Assembly: GCF_003968755.1 (NCBI RefSeq)
Contig: NZ_RYDL01000003.1
Coordinates: 124,001-188,000 of the forward strand
Source: Flavobacterium sp. RSP15
GTDB taxonomy: Bacteria; Bacteroidota; Bacteroidia; Flavobacteriales; Flavobacteriaceae
Reading direction: 5' to 3'
DNA length: 64,000 nucleotides
Shown here piece after piece: positions 53,673-63,055 of this stretch. The translations under genes and the position numbers were made by a program. Each line of letters begins with the position of its first letter. Position 1 is the stretch's first letter. The notes beneath the pieces were generated by a model, which saw only the letters and a program-made list of their open reading frames with translations, did not search any database and had not been told where the DNA came from.

Positions 53673-54098
53673 ATGAATAGTATGAAAACATTTAAATTAG
53701 AAAACGAGCCCAAAATTGAGACTGGATTTAAGATCCCTGACCATTATTTTGAAAATTTTTCAGCAAAAATGTTGAAGCAATTACCAATAGAGGAGCCAAA
53801 AGTAATTTCTATTTTTCAAAAAAGAAAAAACAGCATACTACTGGTCGCTGCAATTTTAGTAATAGCCCTGATGATTCCTGTTTTAAGCCCGTCAGTAAAC
53901 AACCCTAACGAAATAGACACGCTCACTCTGGAAAATTATTTAACCGATCAATCGAATGTAAACCCTTATGATTTAATAAGTGAATTAGAAACCGAAGATA
54001 TCAATAATATTAAAGCAGATAATGAAGTTTTAGAAGATGACGTTATAGAGGATCATTTATCCGAAAATGCAAATCTGGAGCATCTTCTTTTAGAATAA
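53673..54098 (+). CDS. Single-pass membrane protein, putative anti-sigma factor
   Basis: A 141-residue protein from the ATG at 53673 (138 if 53682 is used). A cytoplasmic N-terminus (TGFKIPDHYFENFSAKMLKQ) precedes one transmembrane helix (about residues 54-73, SILLVAAILVIALMIPVL) and an acidic periplasmic tail (SELETEDINNIKADNEVLED). The order after an ECF sigma gene and the topology suggest an anti-sigma factor, but it lacks the zinc motif of ZAS-type factors. The helix after the FKIPDHYFENF motif is common in Flavobacterial proteins at this position. Confidence 0.65.
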   Translation: MNSMKTFKLENEPKIETGFKIPDHYFENFSAKMLKQLPIEEPKVISIFQKRKNSILLVAAILVIALMIPVLSPSVNNPNEIDTLTLENYLTDQSNVNPYDLISELETEDINNIKADNEVLEDDVIEDHLSENANLEHLLLE

Positions 54099-54134
54099 AA
54101 AACGCGTTCACCGATTACAATAAATAAAACAAAA

Positions 54135-54593
54135 ATGAGATATAAAAAAATATTCCCAATACTGTTGCTACTTCTTTCCTTTAATTTTTATGGTCAACAT
54201 GAAAACATGAAAGAGAAAAAAGAACAAATTAAAGCTTTGAAAGTAGCATTTTTGACGACTGAGTTAAACTTGACCACTAGTGAAGCCGAAAAATTCTGGC
54301 CTATATATAACCTGTTTGATGACAAACAATTTGAATTAAGACATCATAAAATGAAAAGTTTCATGAGAAGAATGAATGATGGATCTTTAGATCAAATCAC
54401 GGAGAAAGAAGCCAATTCATTTTTAGTTCAAATAGAAGAAACCGAAGAAGAATTGTTTTTTTTACGGAAGAAATTTGTTCAAAATTTGAGAGAAATATTT
54501 CCATCTGTAAAAATTTTAAAACTTAAAAAAGCAGAGGAAGACTTTAATAGAAAACTGTTGCAACAATACCGCAACAAAGCGCAAAAAAAATAA
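54135..54593 (+). CDS. Spy/CpxP-like periplasmic protein of a sigma operon
   Basis: A 152-residue protein with a signal peptide (LLLLLSFNFYGQ) followed by helices. LTTSEAEKFWPIYNLFDDKQ is the recurrent segment of the sensor-of-ECF-sigma proteins of Bacteroidota, reminiscent of the LTxxQ repeats of Spy/CpxP. The C-terminus is basic (KKAEEDFNRKLLQQYRNKAQ). It probably binds unfolded protein or a ligand in the periplasm. It is the last gene of the sigma operon before a terminator. Confidence 0.75.
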   Translation: MRYKKIFPILLLLLSFNFYGQHENMKEKKEQIKALKVAFLTTELNLTTSEAEKFWPIYNLFDDKQFELRHHKMKSFMRRMNDGSLDQITEKEANSFLVQIEETEEELFFLRKKFVQNLREIFPSVKILKLKKAEEDFNRKLLQQYRNKAQKK

Positions 54594-54615
54594 CATCTTT
54601 TTTTATTAGTTCGAT

Positions 54616-54661
54616 AAAACATCCTAAACACAAGTAAAAACTTGAGCTTAGGATGTTTTTG
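54616..54661. terminator. Terminator between the sigma operon and the BNR-type lipoprotein gene
   Basis: AAAACATCCTAA pairs with TTAGGATGTTTT. An inner CAAG/CTTG pair extends the stem. Usable by both convergent units. Confidence 0.85.
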
Positions 54662-55723
54662 TTATTTAAAATCGATCCGAATCATTTTATTTTTCCCTGC
54701 AGCAACAGCCGTTTTTTTATCTAGGAACCGGAGCGTAGTAAGACTTTTATCCTTTGCTATTTGTTGCCATGATTCACCACCATCCGAGGAGTAATAAACC
54801 CCTGAAGTCCCCACAGTGAATAGTTTCTTACCATTGCTTTCAGGAATATATTGCACACAGGAAGCATACCCAAAGCCTTTATTTTCAGCAATAAGCTCCC
54901 ATGTTTTCCCACCATCAGCAGTACGGGCTTTATTGGAAAAATTCTGGTTTTGATTTTCATAATCCCCTCCGGCTACAAAACCGATTTTTGCATCATAAAA
55001 ATCGGCAGTAAAAATTCCGGTCATTGCCTTTCCTTGTGCCATTGGAGTTTCAAAAACGGTCCAACACTTTCCTTTATCAGGAGAATAAAAAACCCTTGAT
55101 TTTTTTCCACCAGAAACAATCCATGTATTATTCCCTTTAATTACAATATTAGTATTGCTTGCCGCAAAAGCAGCTTCGCCTTGCATCACTTTTGGTAATT
55201 TATCGCACGAAATTTTATTCCATGATCGGCCTCCATCGCGCGTTGTAATAATATTAAGACAATCAGCGATTGGATCTCCCATAGCAATACCTTCTGTATC
55301 GTTCCAAAATTGCATACTATCATAGAAGACCTTCTCATGGCTTTCCTGATATACTATTTGTGAATCCTTTTCCTCTTTTGAAATTTGATACAACACTGCA
55401 GGATTTGCCACATTGAGGATAAAAATATGATTGGCTGTTTGAGCGATACTCCTAAATTCAAGATTCAAAGAATCCTTGGTGATTTTGTGCTCTATTTTTT
55501 GATTGCTATCTAAATTATAGAACCCGTATCTACCATTATCAGCAGCATACCATATTTTATTTTTATCAATTTGAATCGCTCTGATACTTATTTGATCTTG
55601 AAATAAGGTGTCAATTTCAACGGACAGAAAACTACCATTGTGTAACTTTTCCGACTTGTAAACACTCGTTTTACAAGATACAAATCCATTTAAAACCAGC
55701 AGCATTAAAAAAATATTTTTCAT
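54662..55723 (-). CDS. BNR/YCF48-type beta-propeller lipoprotein
   Basis: A 353-residue lipoprotein (signal ending FVSC, C17). Repeats such as ITTRDGGRSWNKISC, YSPDKGKCWTVFETP, ARTADGGKTWELIAE and YSSDGGESWQQIA carry the S/T-x-D-x-G-x-x-W Asp-box motif of BNR repeats. The arrangement matches YCF48/photosystem II stability-like or sialidase-related oxidoreductase-annotated proteins common in Bacteroidota. No catalytic residues of sialidases are evident. It probably is a surface or periplasmic binding propeller. Confidence 0.82.
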   Translation of the reverse strand: MKNIFLMLLVLNGFVSCKTSVYKSEKLHNGSFLSVEIDTLFQDQISIRAIQIDKNKIWYAADNGRYGFYNLDSNQKIEHKITKDSLNLEFRSIAQTANHIFILNVANPAVLYQISKEEKDSQIVYQESHEKVFYDSMQFWNDTEGIAMGDPIADCLNIITTRDGGRSWNKISCDKLPKVMQGEAAFAASNTNIVIKGNNTWIVSGGKKSRVFYSPDKGKCWTVFETPMAQGKAMTGIFTADFYDAKIGFVAGGDYENQNQNFSNKARTADGGKTWELIAENKGFGYASCVQYIPESNGKKLFTVGTSGVYYSSDGGESWQQIAKDKSLTTLRFLDKKTAVAAGKNKMIRIDFK

Positions 55724-55839
55724 TTTCGTACATTTTAAGGCTAATTTACAATTAATAATATAAATACAAATAGCATCTAAATTACATTGGCACAGTAATT
55801 GGATATTGAAAAAAAAGGAAAAACTTAATCCAATTAATT

Positions 55840-56973
55840 ATGAAAACGAAACTACTACTATTGAGTCTGTTGACCGCTGTTTTCACAACACAAATACAGG
55901 CACAAAACAGAACATCAGTGAATGCAATGAATGCCGAAATTAGTGATAATCTTGACCTGAGAGCTGTTGCAGATATCTTTGGTGATTCCAGAGACTTACA
56001 GGATTTTGAAAGACGCCTTAATGATCCTGAGCTGCAAATTTCAAATTTAGATTTGAATAATGACAACGAAGTTGATTATTTACGGGTTATTGAAACGGTA
56101 GAAAACAGAACCCATCTCATCATCGTTCAATCAGTGATTGATGAAGATGTTTACCAAGATGTAGCTACAATTGATGTTGAAAAAGACAGAAATAATAAAA
56201 TTCATGTACAAATAGTTGGTAATGAATTTATGTATGGCCAAAATTACATTTATCAGCCAGTTTATTACAATACTCCAGTAATTTATGCATCCTTCTGGTC
56301 TACTAATTACCGCCCTTACTATTCCACTTGGAATTGGAATTATTATCCGTCCTATTATTATGCTTGGAATCCATTTCCCGTTTTTAGATATAGAAATAAC
56401 ATAAATATTAATTTGAATATCAACAACAATTATAACTATGTCAATAACCGTAGAAGTAATCGTGGCGTAGTTTTATACAATTCAAGACGTTCAAACGGAT
56501 ATGAAAGACAACATCCAAATGCGTCTTTTTCCAGAAGAAATGATAATGTAAATAACCGCTATGAATTAGATCAAAGAAGAGTCTCCAGAAATGAAACCAG
56601 CTATTCTAATAGAAGAGCAATAGTACAGAGAGGAACTTCTCAAAATAGAACAAGTCCTTCAAGACAAAGAACAGAATCGTCCAGAGATTATTCTCAAAAC
56701 AGAACCAGTCCTTCTAGGCAAGTCACCCCACAAAGACCAGAATCGTCTAGAGAATATTCTCAAAACAGAACCAGTCCTTCAAGACAAGCCCTCCCACAAA
56801 GAGCTGAATCTTCTAGAGAATATTTTGAAAACAGAACCAGTCCTTCTAGGCAAGTCACCCCACAAAGAGCGGAATCTCAAAACAGAGGCAACACATCTAG
56901 ACCATCAGCTCCTCAGAGAACTGAATCTCAAAGAGGCAATTCTTCTTCAAGAAATGAAAATAGAAGATCCTAA
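55840..56973 (+). CDS. Exported Asn/Arg-rich protein with C-terminal tandem repeats
   Basis: A 377-residue exported protein. A signal peptide (residues 1-21, TTQIQAQ) is followed by a domain of about 100 residues (LNNDNEVDYLRVIETVENRT). Then come a Tyr/Trp-rich segment (NYRPYYSTWNWNYYPSYYY) and an Asn-rich segment (NININLNINNNYNYVNN). The C-terminal 115 residues consist of tandem units of the type QNRTSPSRQVTPQRPESSRE. The repeats are strongly basic and disordered-looking, so this could be a surface or nucleic-acid-binding protein. Function unknown. Confidence 0.75.
   Translation: MKTKLLLLSLLTAVFTTQIQAQNRTSVNAMNAEISDNLDLRAVADIFGDSRDLQDFERRLNDPELQISNLDLNNDNEVDYLRVIETVENRTHLIIVQSVIDEDVYQDVATIDVEKDRNNKIHVQIVGNEFMYGQNYIYQPVYYNTPVIYASFWSTNYRPYYSTWNWNYYPSYYYAWNPFPVFRYRNNININLNINNNYNYVNNRRSNRGVVLYNSRRSNGYERQHPNASFSRRNDNVNNRYELDQRRVSRNETSYSNRRAIVQRGTSQNRTSPSRQRTESSRDYSQNRTSPSRQVTPQRPESSREYSQNRTSPSRQALPQRAESSREYFENRTSPSRQVTPQRAESQNRGNTSRPSAPQRTESQRGNSSSRNENRRS
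56641..56877 (+). repeat. 66-bp tandem repeat within the Asn/Arg-rich protein gene
   Basis: Four consecutive units beginning CAAAACAGAACCAGTCCTTC or close variants start at 56641, 56695, 56761 and 56827. Units two and three are 66 bp; the first lacks 12 bp and the last is cut short. The length is a multiple of three, so copy number can change without a frameshift. Confidence 0.85.
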
Positions 56974-56993
56974 AAATCTTAAACACACAAAAA

Positions 56994-57024
56994 GAAACAC
57001 GGCGCACAAAACCGTGTTTTTTTT
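56994..57024 (+). terminator. Terminator before kup
   Basis: AAACACGG pairs with CCGTGTTT around CGCACAAAA, followed by Ts. Confidence 0.8.
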
Positions 57025-57058
57025 ATTGGATAAAAACCGCTAATTTATTTTAAAAGTG

Positions 57059-57066
57059 TAAATTTG
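57059..57066 (+). promoter_or_regulatory. Candidate -7 element of kup
   Basis: TAAATTTG, 23 nt before the kup start codon. Confidence 0.5.
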
Positions 57067-57088
57067 AAAAGTTTTTTAAAAATTACAC

Positions 57089-59050
57089 ATGAGCGTATCG
57101 CACAAAGACCTGCACAGTAAATGGACATTAGGGGGTTTATTAATTTCATTAGGAATAATTTACGGTGACATAGGAACGTCACCATTGTATGTAATGAAAG
57201 CTATACTAGGCACCCACATTATTAATTCGGATATTGTCTTAGGTGGAATATCGTGTGTGTTTTGGACCCTTACACTGCAAACCACAATCAAGTACGTACT
57301 AATCACGTTAAGCGCTGATAATCATGGCGAAGGCGGGATTTTTGCTTTATATGCTTTGGTCAAAAAAACAAAAATTCAGTGGTTGATCGTCCCCGCTATA
57401 ATCGGCGGAAGCGCTTTATTAGCCGACGGAATCATAACGCCACCCATCTCAGTATCCTCAGCAGTTGAAGGAATAAGAACCTATTATCCTGAAATTAATA
57501 CCATACCAATTGTAATAAGTATTCTCTTTGTGCTTTTTGCCATTCAACAATTCGGCACCAAGCTAGTTGGTAAATTTTTTGCTCCAATGATGCTTATTTG
57601 GTTTGGGATGCTGGCAATACTTGGAATCGCACAAATTTCACAACACACTGAAGTTTTAAAAGCAATCAATCCTTACTATGCCTATCATTTATTGACCATC
57701 CATCCAGAAGGTTTTTTTGTTTTAGGTTTTGTGTTTCTGTGCACAACAGGCGCAGAAGCATTGTACTCAGACATGGGACATTGCGGACGAAAAAACATCC
57801 GAATTAGCTGGATTTTTGTAAAAACTGCATTAGTGTTGAATTATTTTGGACAAGCCGCTTATTTAATTCGTCACGAAGGAGAAACTTTACAAACTCTGGG
57901 AGGAAAAAACGGAAACCCTTTCTATCTCATTATGCCAGACTGGTTTCAGCCTGTAGGAATTATAATAGCAACTCTTGCCGCTGTTATAGCCTCACAAGCA
58001 CTTATTAGTGGGTCATTTACTTTGATTAATGAAGCAATGCGCTTGAATTTTTGGCCAAAAGTAAAAATAAAATATCCTACAGAATTAAAAGGGCAATTGT
58101 ACATTCCGTCTATTAACTGGTTATTATTTATTGGGTGTGTTGGAATTGTACTACACTTCGAAGAATCCAGTAACATGGAACATGCATACGGACTGGCGAT
58201 CATTCTGTGTATGATAATGACCACTATTTTACTGAATTTTTACCTAATAATGAAAAGAGTGAAACTATATTTTATAGTTCCATTAATTACTATTTATCTA
58301 ATAATCGAATTTAGTTTTCTTGCTGCTAATATTACGAAGTTTGCTGAAGGTGGCTACGTAACACTATTTATAGCAATCGCTTTAATAGGTATAATGACTA
58401 TTTGGTACCTTGCCAAAAAAATTAACAAAAGTTACACCAAAATTGTTAAAATTGAGGACTACAAAAAAGTACTAGTGGAGTTAAGTGCTGATTTATCCAT
58501 TCCTAAATACGCAACACATTTAGTATATATGACTAATGCCGGAAGAATTGACGAGATCGAAGAAAAAGTAATGTATTCCATCTTACAAAAAAGACCCAAA
58601 AGAGCTGATATTTATTGGTTTGTTCACGTGAATATATTGACTGAACCTTATAAAACCGAATATAAAGTGACTGAAATTGTCAAAGATGATTTGTATCGTG
58701 TAGACTTTAATCTTGGTTTTAGAGAACCTACAAAAATAAATCTGATGTTTAGAGAGGTAATCCGGGATATGGTGCAAAAAGGAGAAGTAGATATAACCAG
58801 CCGCTACGAATCTTTGAATAAAAATAATATCATAGGTGATTTCAAATTTGTATTATCCGAAAAATTCCTTTCCAATGACAGTGATTTACGTTGGCATGAA
58901 AAAATAATTATGAACTCCTATTTCTTCATTAAAAAATTAAGTTTATCTGAAGAAAGAGCTTTTGGATTGGATAGCAGTTCCGTAAAAGTGGAACAATTTC
59001 CAATGGTGCTGCATGCTCCTGAGAATATTGGATTGACAAGAGTAAAATAA
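57089..59050 (+). CDS. kup: KUP-family potassium transporter
   Basis: A 653-residue potassium uptake protein. The first helix carries GIIYGDIGTSPLYVMKAIL, the family signature. It is followed by SADNHGEGGIFALYALVKK and further signature pieces (GSALLADGIITPPISVSSAV, TTGAEALYSDMGHCG). About 12 helices end near residue 445, and a cytoplasmic C-terminal domain of about 200 residues follows. It acts as a proton-coupled K+ importer in E. coli. It is monocistronic, between two terminators, with its own promoter element. Confidence 0.95.
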   Translation: MSVSHKDLHSKWTLGGLLISLGIIYGDIGTSPLYVMKAILGTHIINSDIVLGGISCVFWTLTLQTTIKYVLITLSADNHGEGGIFALYALVKKTKIQWLIVPAIIGGSALLADGIITPPISVSSAVEGIRTYYPEINTIPIVISILFVLFAIQQFGTKLVGKFFAPMMLIWFGMLAILGIAQISQHTEVLKAINPYYAYHLLTIHPEGFFVLGFVFLCTTGAEALYSDMGHCGRKNIRISWIFVKTALVLNYFGQAAYLIRHEGETLQTLGGKNGNPFYLIMPDWFQPVGIIIATLAAVIASQALISGSFTLINEAMRLNFWPKVKIKYPTELKGQLYIPSINWLLFIGCVGIVLHFEESSNMEHAYGLAIILCMIMTTILLNFYLIMKRVKLYFIVPLITIYLIIEFSFLAANITKFAEGGYVTLFIAIALIGIMTIWYLAKKINKSYTKIVKIEDYKKVLVELSADLSIPKYATHLVYMTNAGRIDEIEEKVMYSILQKRPKRADIYWFVHVNILTEPYKTEYKVTEIVKDDLYRVDFNLGFREPTKINLMFREVIRDMVQKGEVDITSRYESLNKNNIIGDFKFVLSEKFLSNDSDLRWHEKIIMNSYFFIKKLSLSEERAFGLDSSSVKVEQFPMVLHAPENIGLTRVK

Positions 59051-59077
59051 TTCTTTCTGTTATTTAAATGATCCAAG

Positions 59078-59106
59078 AAACACTGTAATAATACAGTGTT
59101 TTTTTC
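59078..59106 (+). terminator. Terminator after kup
   Basis: AAACACTGTA pairs with TACAGTGTTT around ATAA, followed by Ts. Confidence 0.88.
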
Positions 59107-59166
59107 TGTCGAAAAATTTAAAAACAACATTTATTACTTAAAATATATCATTTAATCAATTAATAG

Positions 59167-59174
59167 TACCTTTG
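59167..59174 (+). promoter_or_regulatory. Candidate -7 element of the rRNA methyltransferase gene
   Basis: TACCTTTG, an exact TAnnTTTG match, 18 nt before the ATG at 59192. Confidence 0.55.
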
Positions 59175-59191
59175 CACCTCAATTATTTAAA

Positions 59192-60448
59192 ATGAGATTA
59201 CACAGAAATTTAGTTTACACAACAATAGACGCTTTGAACGCTATTTTTAACGAAGGAGAATATGCGGATAAAGTCGTTGCCCGATCTTTAAAAAAAGAGA
59301 AACGTTGGGGAAGCTCCGATAGAAAGTTTGTTGCCGAAACCATCTACGAAATTGTCCGTTGGAAAAGATTATACGCAGAAATAGCCGAAGTAAAAGAGCC
59401 CTTTGACAGAGACAATCTTTGGAGAATGTTTTCTGTTTGGGCGGTATTAAGAGGCTATCCTATTCCGGATTGGCGCCAACTGGAAGGCACTCCAGAACGA
59501 AAAATAAAAGGACGATTTGATGAACTTTCAAAAGTGAGAGCTTTAAAAGAATCTATTCCAGACTGGATGGACGAATTAGGAGTTAAGGAACTAGGCGAAA
59601 AAGTTTGGGCAACTGAAATTACAGCTCAAAACCAGCCCGCTAAAGTTATCTTGAGGGTAAACACGCTTAAGACAACCAGAGAGGCCCTGCGTGCTATTTT
59701 GATGGATTTAAACATTGAAACAGAAACGTTAAAAAATCAACCAGATGCTTTGGTTTTAAAAGAAAGAGCTAATGTTTTCTTGACCGATGCTTTCAAACAA
59801 GGTTTCTTTGAAGTTCAGGATGCCAACTCCCAATTAGTGGCTGCTTTTCTTGATGTAAAACCAGGAATGCGTATTGTAGATACCTGCGCAGGTGCTGGTG
59901 GAAAAACGTTGCACATTGCTTCATTGATGGAAAATAAAGGACAATTAATTGCTATGGATTTGTATGAAAGCAAATTAAAGCAATTAAAAATAAGAGCCAA
60001 AAGAGACGGTGCTTTCAATATTGAATACCGCATTATTGACTCTACAAAAATCATCAAAAAATTACACGAAAAAGCAGACCGTGTATTAATTGATGCCCCT
60101 TGCAGTGGTTTAGGGGTGCTGAAAAGAAATCCAGATGCTAAATGGAAATTGAAACCAGAATTTATTGATAACATTCGCAAAGTACAATCGGAAGTTTTAG
60201 AAAGCTATTCTAAAATTGTAAAACCCGGTGGAAAATTAGTGTATGCTACTTGTTCTATACTACCCTCCGAAAATCAAGATCAAATTGCTCGTTTCCTGAC
60301 AACTGACATTGGAAAACAATTTAATTTTATTAAAGACCAAAAAATATTGGCTTCAGAGTCAGGTTTTGATGGATTTTATATGGCTTTATTAGAACGTAAA
60401 GAAAGCTCAGAACAGAAAGAAAAAAGAGTACAAAAAGAAATAATATAG
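59192..60448 (+). CDS. RsmB/NOP-family rRNA cytosine-C5 methyltransferase
   Basis: A 418-residue SAM-dependent m5C methyltransferase. The N-terminal region (residues 1-150) is an RNA-binding NusB-like/PUA-type extension (SDRKFVAETIYEIVRWKR). The catalytic domain has FEVQDANSQLVA, the SAM site VDTCAGAGGKTLHIAS, the first conserved cysteine in DAPCSGLGVLKRNPDAKW and the catalytic cysteine in YATCSILPSEN. It probably modifies 16S rRNA; the exact site (RsmB C967 type) cannot be read from sequence alone. Confidence 0.9.
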   Translation: MRLHRNLVYTTIDALNAIFNEGEYADKVVARSLKKEKRWGSSDRKFVAETIYEIVRWKRLYAEIAEVKEPFDRDNLWRMFSVWAVLRGYPIPDWRQLEGTPERKIKGRFDELSKVRALKESIPDWMDELGVKELGEKVWATEITAQNQPAKVILRVNTLKTTREALRAILMDLNIETETLKNQPDALVLKERANVFLTDAFKQGFFEVQDANSQLVAAFLDVKPGMRIVDTCAGAGGKTLHIASLMENKGQLIAMDLYESKLKQLKIRAKRDGAFNIEYRIIDSTKIIKKLHEKADRVLIDAPCSGLGVLKRNPDAKWKLKPEFIDNIRKVQSEVLESYSKIVKPGGKLVYATCSILPSENQDQIARFLTTDIGKQFNFIKDQKILASESGFDGFYMALLERKESSEQKEKRVQKEII

Positions 60449-60477
60449 TATCTAGATTTAAGATTCTAGAATTCAAA

Positions 60478-60509
60478 AAAAAATCCTCGAATAAATCGAG
60501 GATTTTTTT
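60478..60509. terminator. Terminator between the methyltransferase gene and rho
   Basis: AAATCCTCGA pairs with TCGAGGATTT around ATAA, with A and T runs on both sides. Confidence 0.9.
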
Positions 60510-60551
60510 ATGCGTTATCTGTTTTGTTTATTCTATTCTCTTTTAATATCC

Positions 60552-62318
60552 CTAATCATTCATAGAGATTAAAAACTCCTCGTTATTTTTCGTTTTCTTG
60601 AAACGATCATTGATAAAATCCATCGCCTCTACTGGGTTCATATCCGAAAGGTATTTTCGCATTATCCACATTCTTTGTAATGTTTTTTGGTCTAATAACA
60701 TATCATCTCGTCTGGTGCTTGAAGAAGTCAAATCGATAGCCGGAAAAATACGCTTGTTCGCAATTTTTCTGTCCAATTGCAATTCCATATTACCGGTACC
60801 TTTAAATTCTTCAAAAATAACTTCATCCATTTTTGATCCGGTTTCAGTCAATGCAGTAGCAATGATACTCAACGAACCCCCATTTTCTACATTACGGGCA
60901 GCTCCAAAGAAACGTTTTGGTTTTTGCAATGCATTTGCATCCACACCACCACTTAACACCTTACCTGAAGCAGGCTGAACCGTATTATACGCTCTGGCCA
61001 AACGTGTAATGGAATCCAATAATATCACTACATCGTGACCACATTCAACCAATCTTTTTGCTTTTTCAAGAACGATATTCGCAATTTTAACATGCTCTTG
61101 TGGCTCTCTGTCAAAAGTAGAAGCAATTACTTCACCACGCACACTACGTTGCATATCCGTAACCTCTTCCGGGCGTTCATCGATCAATAAAACAATCAAA
61201 TATACTTCAGGATGATTGGCCGCAATAGCATTGGCAATTTCCTTCAACAACATGGTTTTACCTGTTTTTGGCTGCGCCACAATCATTCCGCGTTGTCCTT
61301 TTCCTAATGGTGAAAACAAATCGATAATTCGTGTTGAAATCGTACTTTGTTTTTCTGCCAATTTGAATTTTTCTGATGGAAAAACAGGCGTTAAATGTTC
61401 GAATGAAACTCTGTCGCGAACCACTTGAGGATCGTGTCCATTTATTTTTAAAACCCGAACTAATGGAAAAAATTTCTCTCCTTCTTTTGGTGGGCGAACT
61501 ACACCTTTTACAGTATCTCCGGTTTTAAGACCGAACAATCTGATTTGAGAAGTCGACAAATAAATATCATCCGGCGACGCTAAATAGTTGTAATCCGAAG
61601 AACGCAAGAAACCATAGCCGTCCGGCATCATTTCCAGTACACCTTCGCTTTCTATAATTCCATCAAATTCAAAATCAGAAGCAGCAAAATTATTTTTTTT
61701 GTTTTTGAAGTTTGGATTTTGACTCCCATTGCCATTTTGACTTGGATTAGGATTTTGTTTGTGTAATTGGTTTGGATTTATTTTTTTAACCGGAGCTGAA
61801 ACTTCTTCCTTCTCCTGTGAAGTGATATTTGCAACTGTATCAGTATCTTTAGCTGTTTCTTTTCCTTCTTCCTTATCCTTTTTTAAAGCAATTTTTTTCT
61901 CGTACGCTGACTTATTAAACTTAATCACCTTTCCTGTTTTTTTATCTTCGGATTCAAGTTCCTGAACAGAAGATATATCGTCATTTTTGTCAACTTGTAA
62001 CATTTCAACAAAATAGTCTTCAACGGAAACAGGAGCTACTGTCAAATTTTCTTCGGCTTCAAAAAGCGAATTTTTTACTGATTTTTGAATAGCAACTTTT
62101 TTTACAGGCAGTATTCTGGTTCTTTTTGGTTTATCGTCTTCCGGATTACTATTGGTTTTTATCTCTAACGTTGAATCAACGTTAGCCTCTTGATGCGCAA
62201 GAATCTGACTGATTAAAGTCTCTTTTTTAACACCATTAAATTTTATGGTTTTAGCTAACTTAGCTATTTCTTGAAGCTCAGAAAGCTTCATTTCTTTTAA
62301 TGCAGAAATATCAAACAT
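60552..62318 (-). CDS. rho: Transcription termination factor Rho with long N-terminal insertion
   Basis: The hexameric RNA helicase that ends Rho-dependent transcription. At 588 residues it is about 170 longer than E. coli Rho. The N-terminal helical domain ([20 protein letters not shown]) is followed by a charged, low-complexity insertion (about residues 45-215: [40 protein letters not shown]). Then come the RNA-binding cold-shock-like domain ([20 protein letters not shown]) and the ATPase with Walker A AQPKTGKT, Walker [13 protein letters not shown], and the Q- and R-loops ([20 protein letters not shown]). The insertion is typical of Bacteroidota Rho. Confidence 0.96.
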   Translation of the reverse strand: MFDISALKEMKLSELQEIAKLAKTIKFNGVKKETLISQILAHQEANVDSTLEIKTNSNPEDDKPKRTRILPVKKVAIQKSVKNSLFEAEENLTVAPVSVEDYFVEMLQVDKNDDISSVQELESEDKKTGKVIKFNKSAYEKKIALKKDKEEGKETAKDTDTVANITSQEKEEVSAPVKKINPNQLHKQNPNPSQNGNGSQNPNFKNKKNNFAASDFEFDGIIESEGVLEMMPDGYGFLRSSDYNYLASPDDIYLSTSQIRLFGLKTGDTVKGVVRPPKEGEKFFPLVRVLKINGHDPQVVRDRVSFEHLTPVFPSEKFKLAEKQSTISTRIIDLFSPLGKGQRGMIVAQPKTGKTMLLKEIANAIAANHPEVYLIVLLIDERPEEVTDMQRSVRGEVIASTFDREPQEHVKIANIVLEKAKRLVECGHDVVILLDSITRLARAYNTVQPASGKVLSGGVDANALQKPKRFFGAARNVENGGSLSIIATALTETGSKMDEVIFEEFKGTGNMELQLDRKIANKRIFPAIDLTSSSTRRDDMLLDQKTLQRMWIMRKYLSDMNPVEAMDFINDRFKKTKNNEEFLISMND

Positions 62319-62474
62319 GAATGTTCTAGGAGTTTAATTAATTTTGAAAATAATGTAAAAGATAGGTAGTAAACATTAAAATGAATCAACCGCAGTATGA
62401 AGTGCTTACGGTATTTTGATGCAATAATACGAATAAAATTTAATGATACAATAGTATTTATAAAAAAGAAAATA

Positions 62475-62482
62475 TATTTTTG
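62475..62482 (+). promoter_or_regulatory. Candidate -7 element of the DUF4293-like gene
   Basis: TATTTTTG fits TAnnTTTG, 17 nt before the ATG at 62500. Confidence 0.4.
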
Positions 62483-62499
62483 TAGTAGATATTTAACAA

Positions 62500-62913
62500 A
62501 TGATACAAAGAATTCAAACCATTTATTTACTACTCGCATTTGTAGTAACTGGTATTTTACTGTTTTTTATTCCATTATGGACAATGGATACCGGTAAGGC
62601 ATTTTATTTTATGCAAAGTCAAGTGTACACTATATTATTGGGATTGAGTACTACGTTGTCTTTATTTAGTATTGTTTCCTATAAAAAGAGACAAAATCAA
62701 TTTGTTATTGGCAGATTGAATATCATATTAAATTTGATTTTATTAGGATTGTTTGTATATCGTTCCCTAAATGTATCTGGAGAAACACCTGCTGTTTCGG
62801 AGAAAGGTATTGGGATGTTTCTTCCTGTAGCTGCTATCATATTATTGGTTTTGGCCAATAAAGCAATCAAAAAGGATGAGGATCTTGTAAAATCTGTGGA
62901 CAGATTGAGGTAA
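62500..62913 (+). CDS. DUF4293-like four-helix membrane protein
   Basis: A 137-residue membrane protein with four helices (about residues 6-24, 40-55, 66-84 and 100-118). MIQRIQTIYLLLAFVVTGIL is the usual opening of a Bacteroidota family listed as DUF4293. The short basic C-terminus (KAIKKDEDLVKSVDRLR) faces the cytoplasm by the positive-inside rule. No function is known. Divergent from rho; this neighbourhood is, from memory, common in Flavobacteria. Confidence 0.82.
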   Translation: MIQRIQTIYLLLAFVVTGILLFFIPLWTMDTGKAFYFMQSQVYTILLGLSTTLSLFSIVSYKKRQNQFVIGRLNIILNLILLGLFVYRSLNVSGETPAVSEKGIGMFLPVAAIILLVLANKAIKKDEDLVKSVDRLR

Positions 62914-62944
62914 ACCTATAAATTTTAGTTTATTTGTGCGAAGG

Positions 62945-62977
62945 AAACCCGAATGTAACAATTCGGGTTTTTTTTAT
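62945..62977 (+). terminator. Terminator after the DUF4293-like gene
   Basis: AACCCGAAT pairs with ATTCGGGTT around GTAACA, followed by Ts. Confidence 0.88.
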
Positions 62978-63030
62978 ATCTGCAATCCAATAAAAACCTT
63001 ATAATTTAAAATTTAGCTGAATATTTTTTA

Positions 63031-63038
63031 TAAATTTG
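63031..63038 (+). promoter_or_regulatory. Candidate -7 element of the NarL-type regulator gene
   Basis: TAAATTTG, 18 nt before the ATG at 63056. Confidence 0.55.
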
Positions 63039-63055
63039 GATCTGATAATTACAAC

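Noticed and set aside
56641..56877. Possible CRISPR array
   Set aside because: The repeats are contiguous, in frame and without unique spacers; they are a coding tandem repeat.
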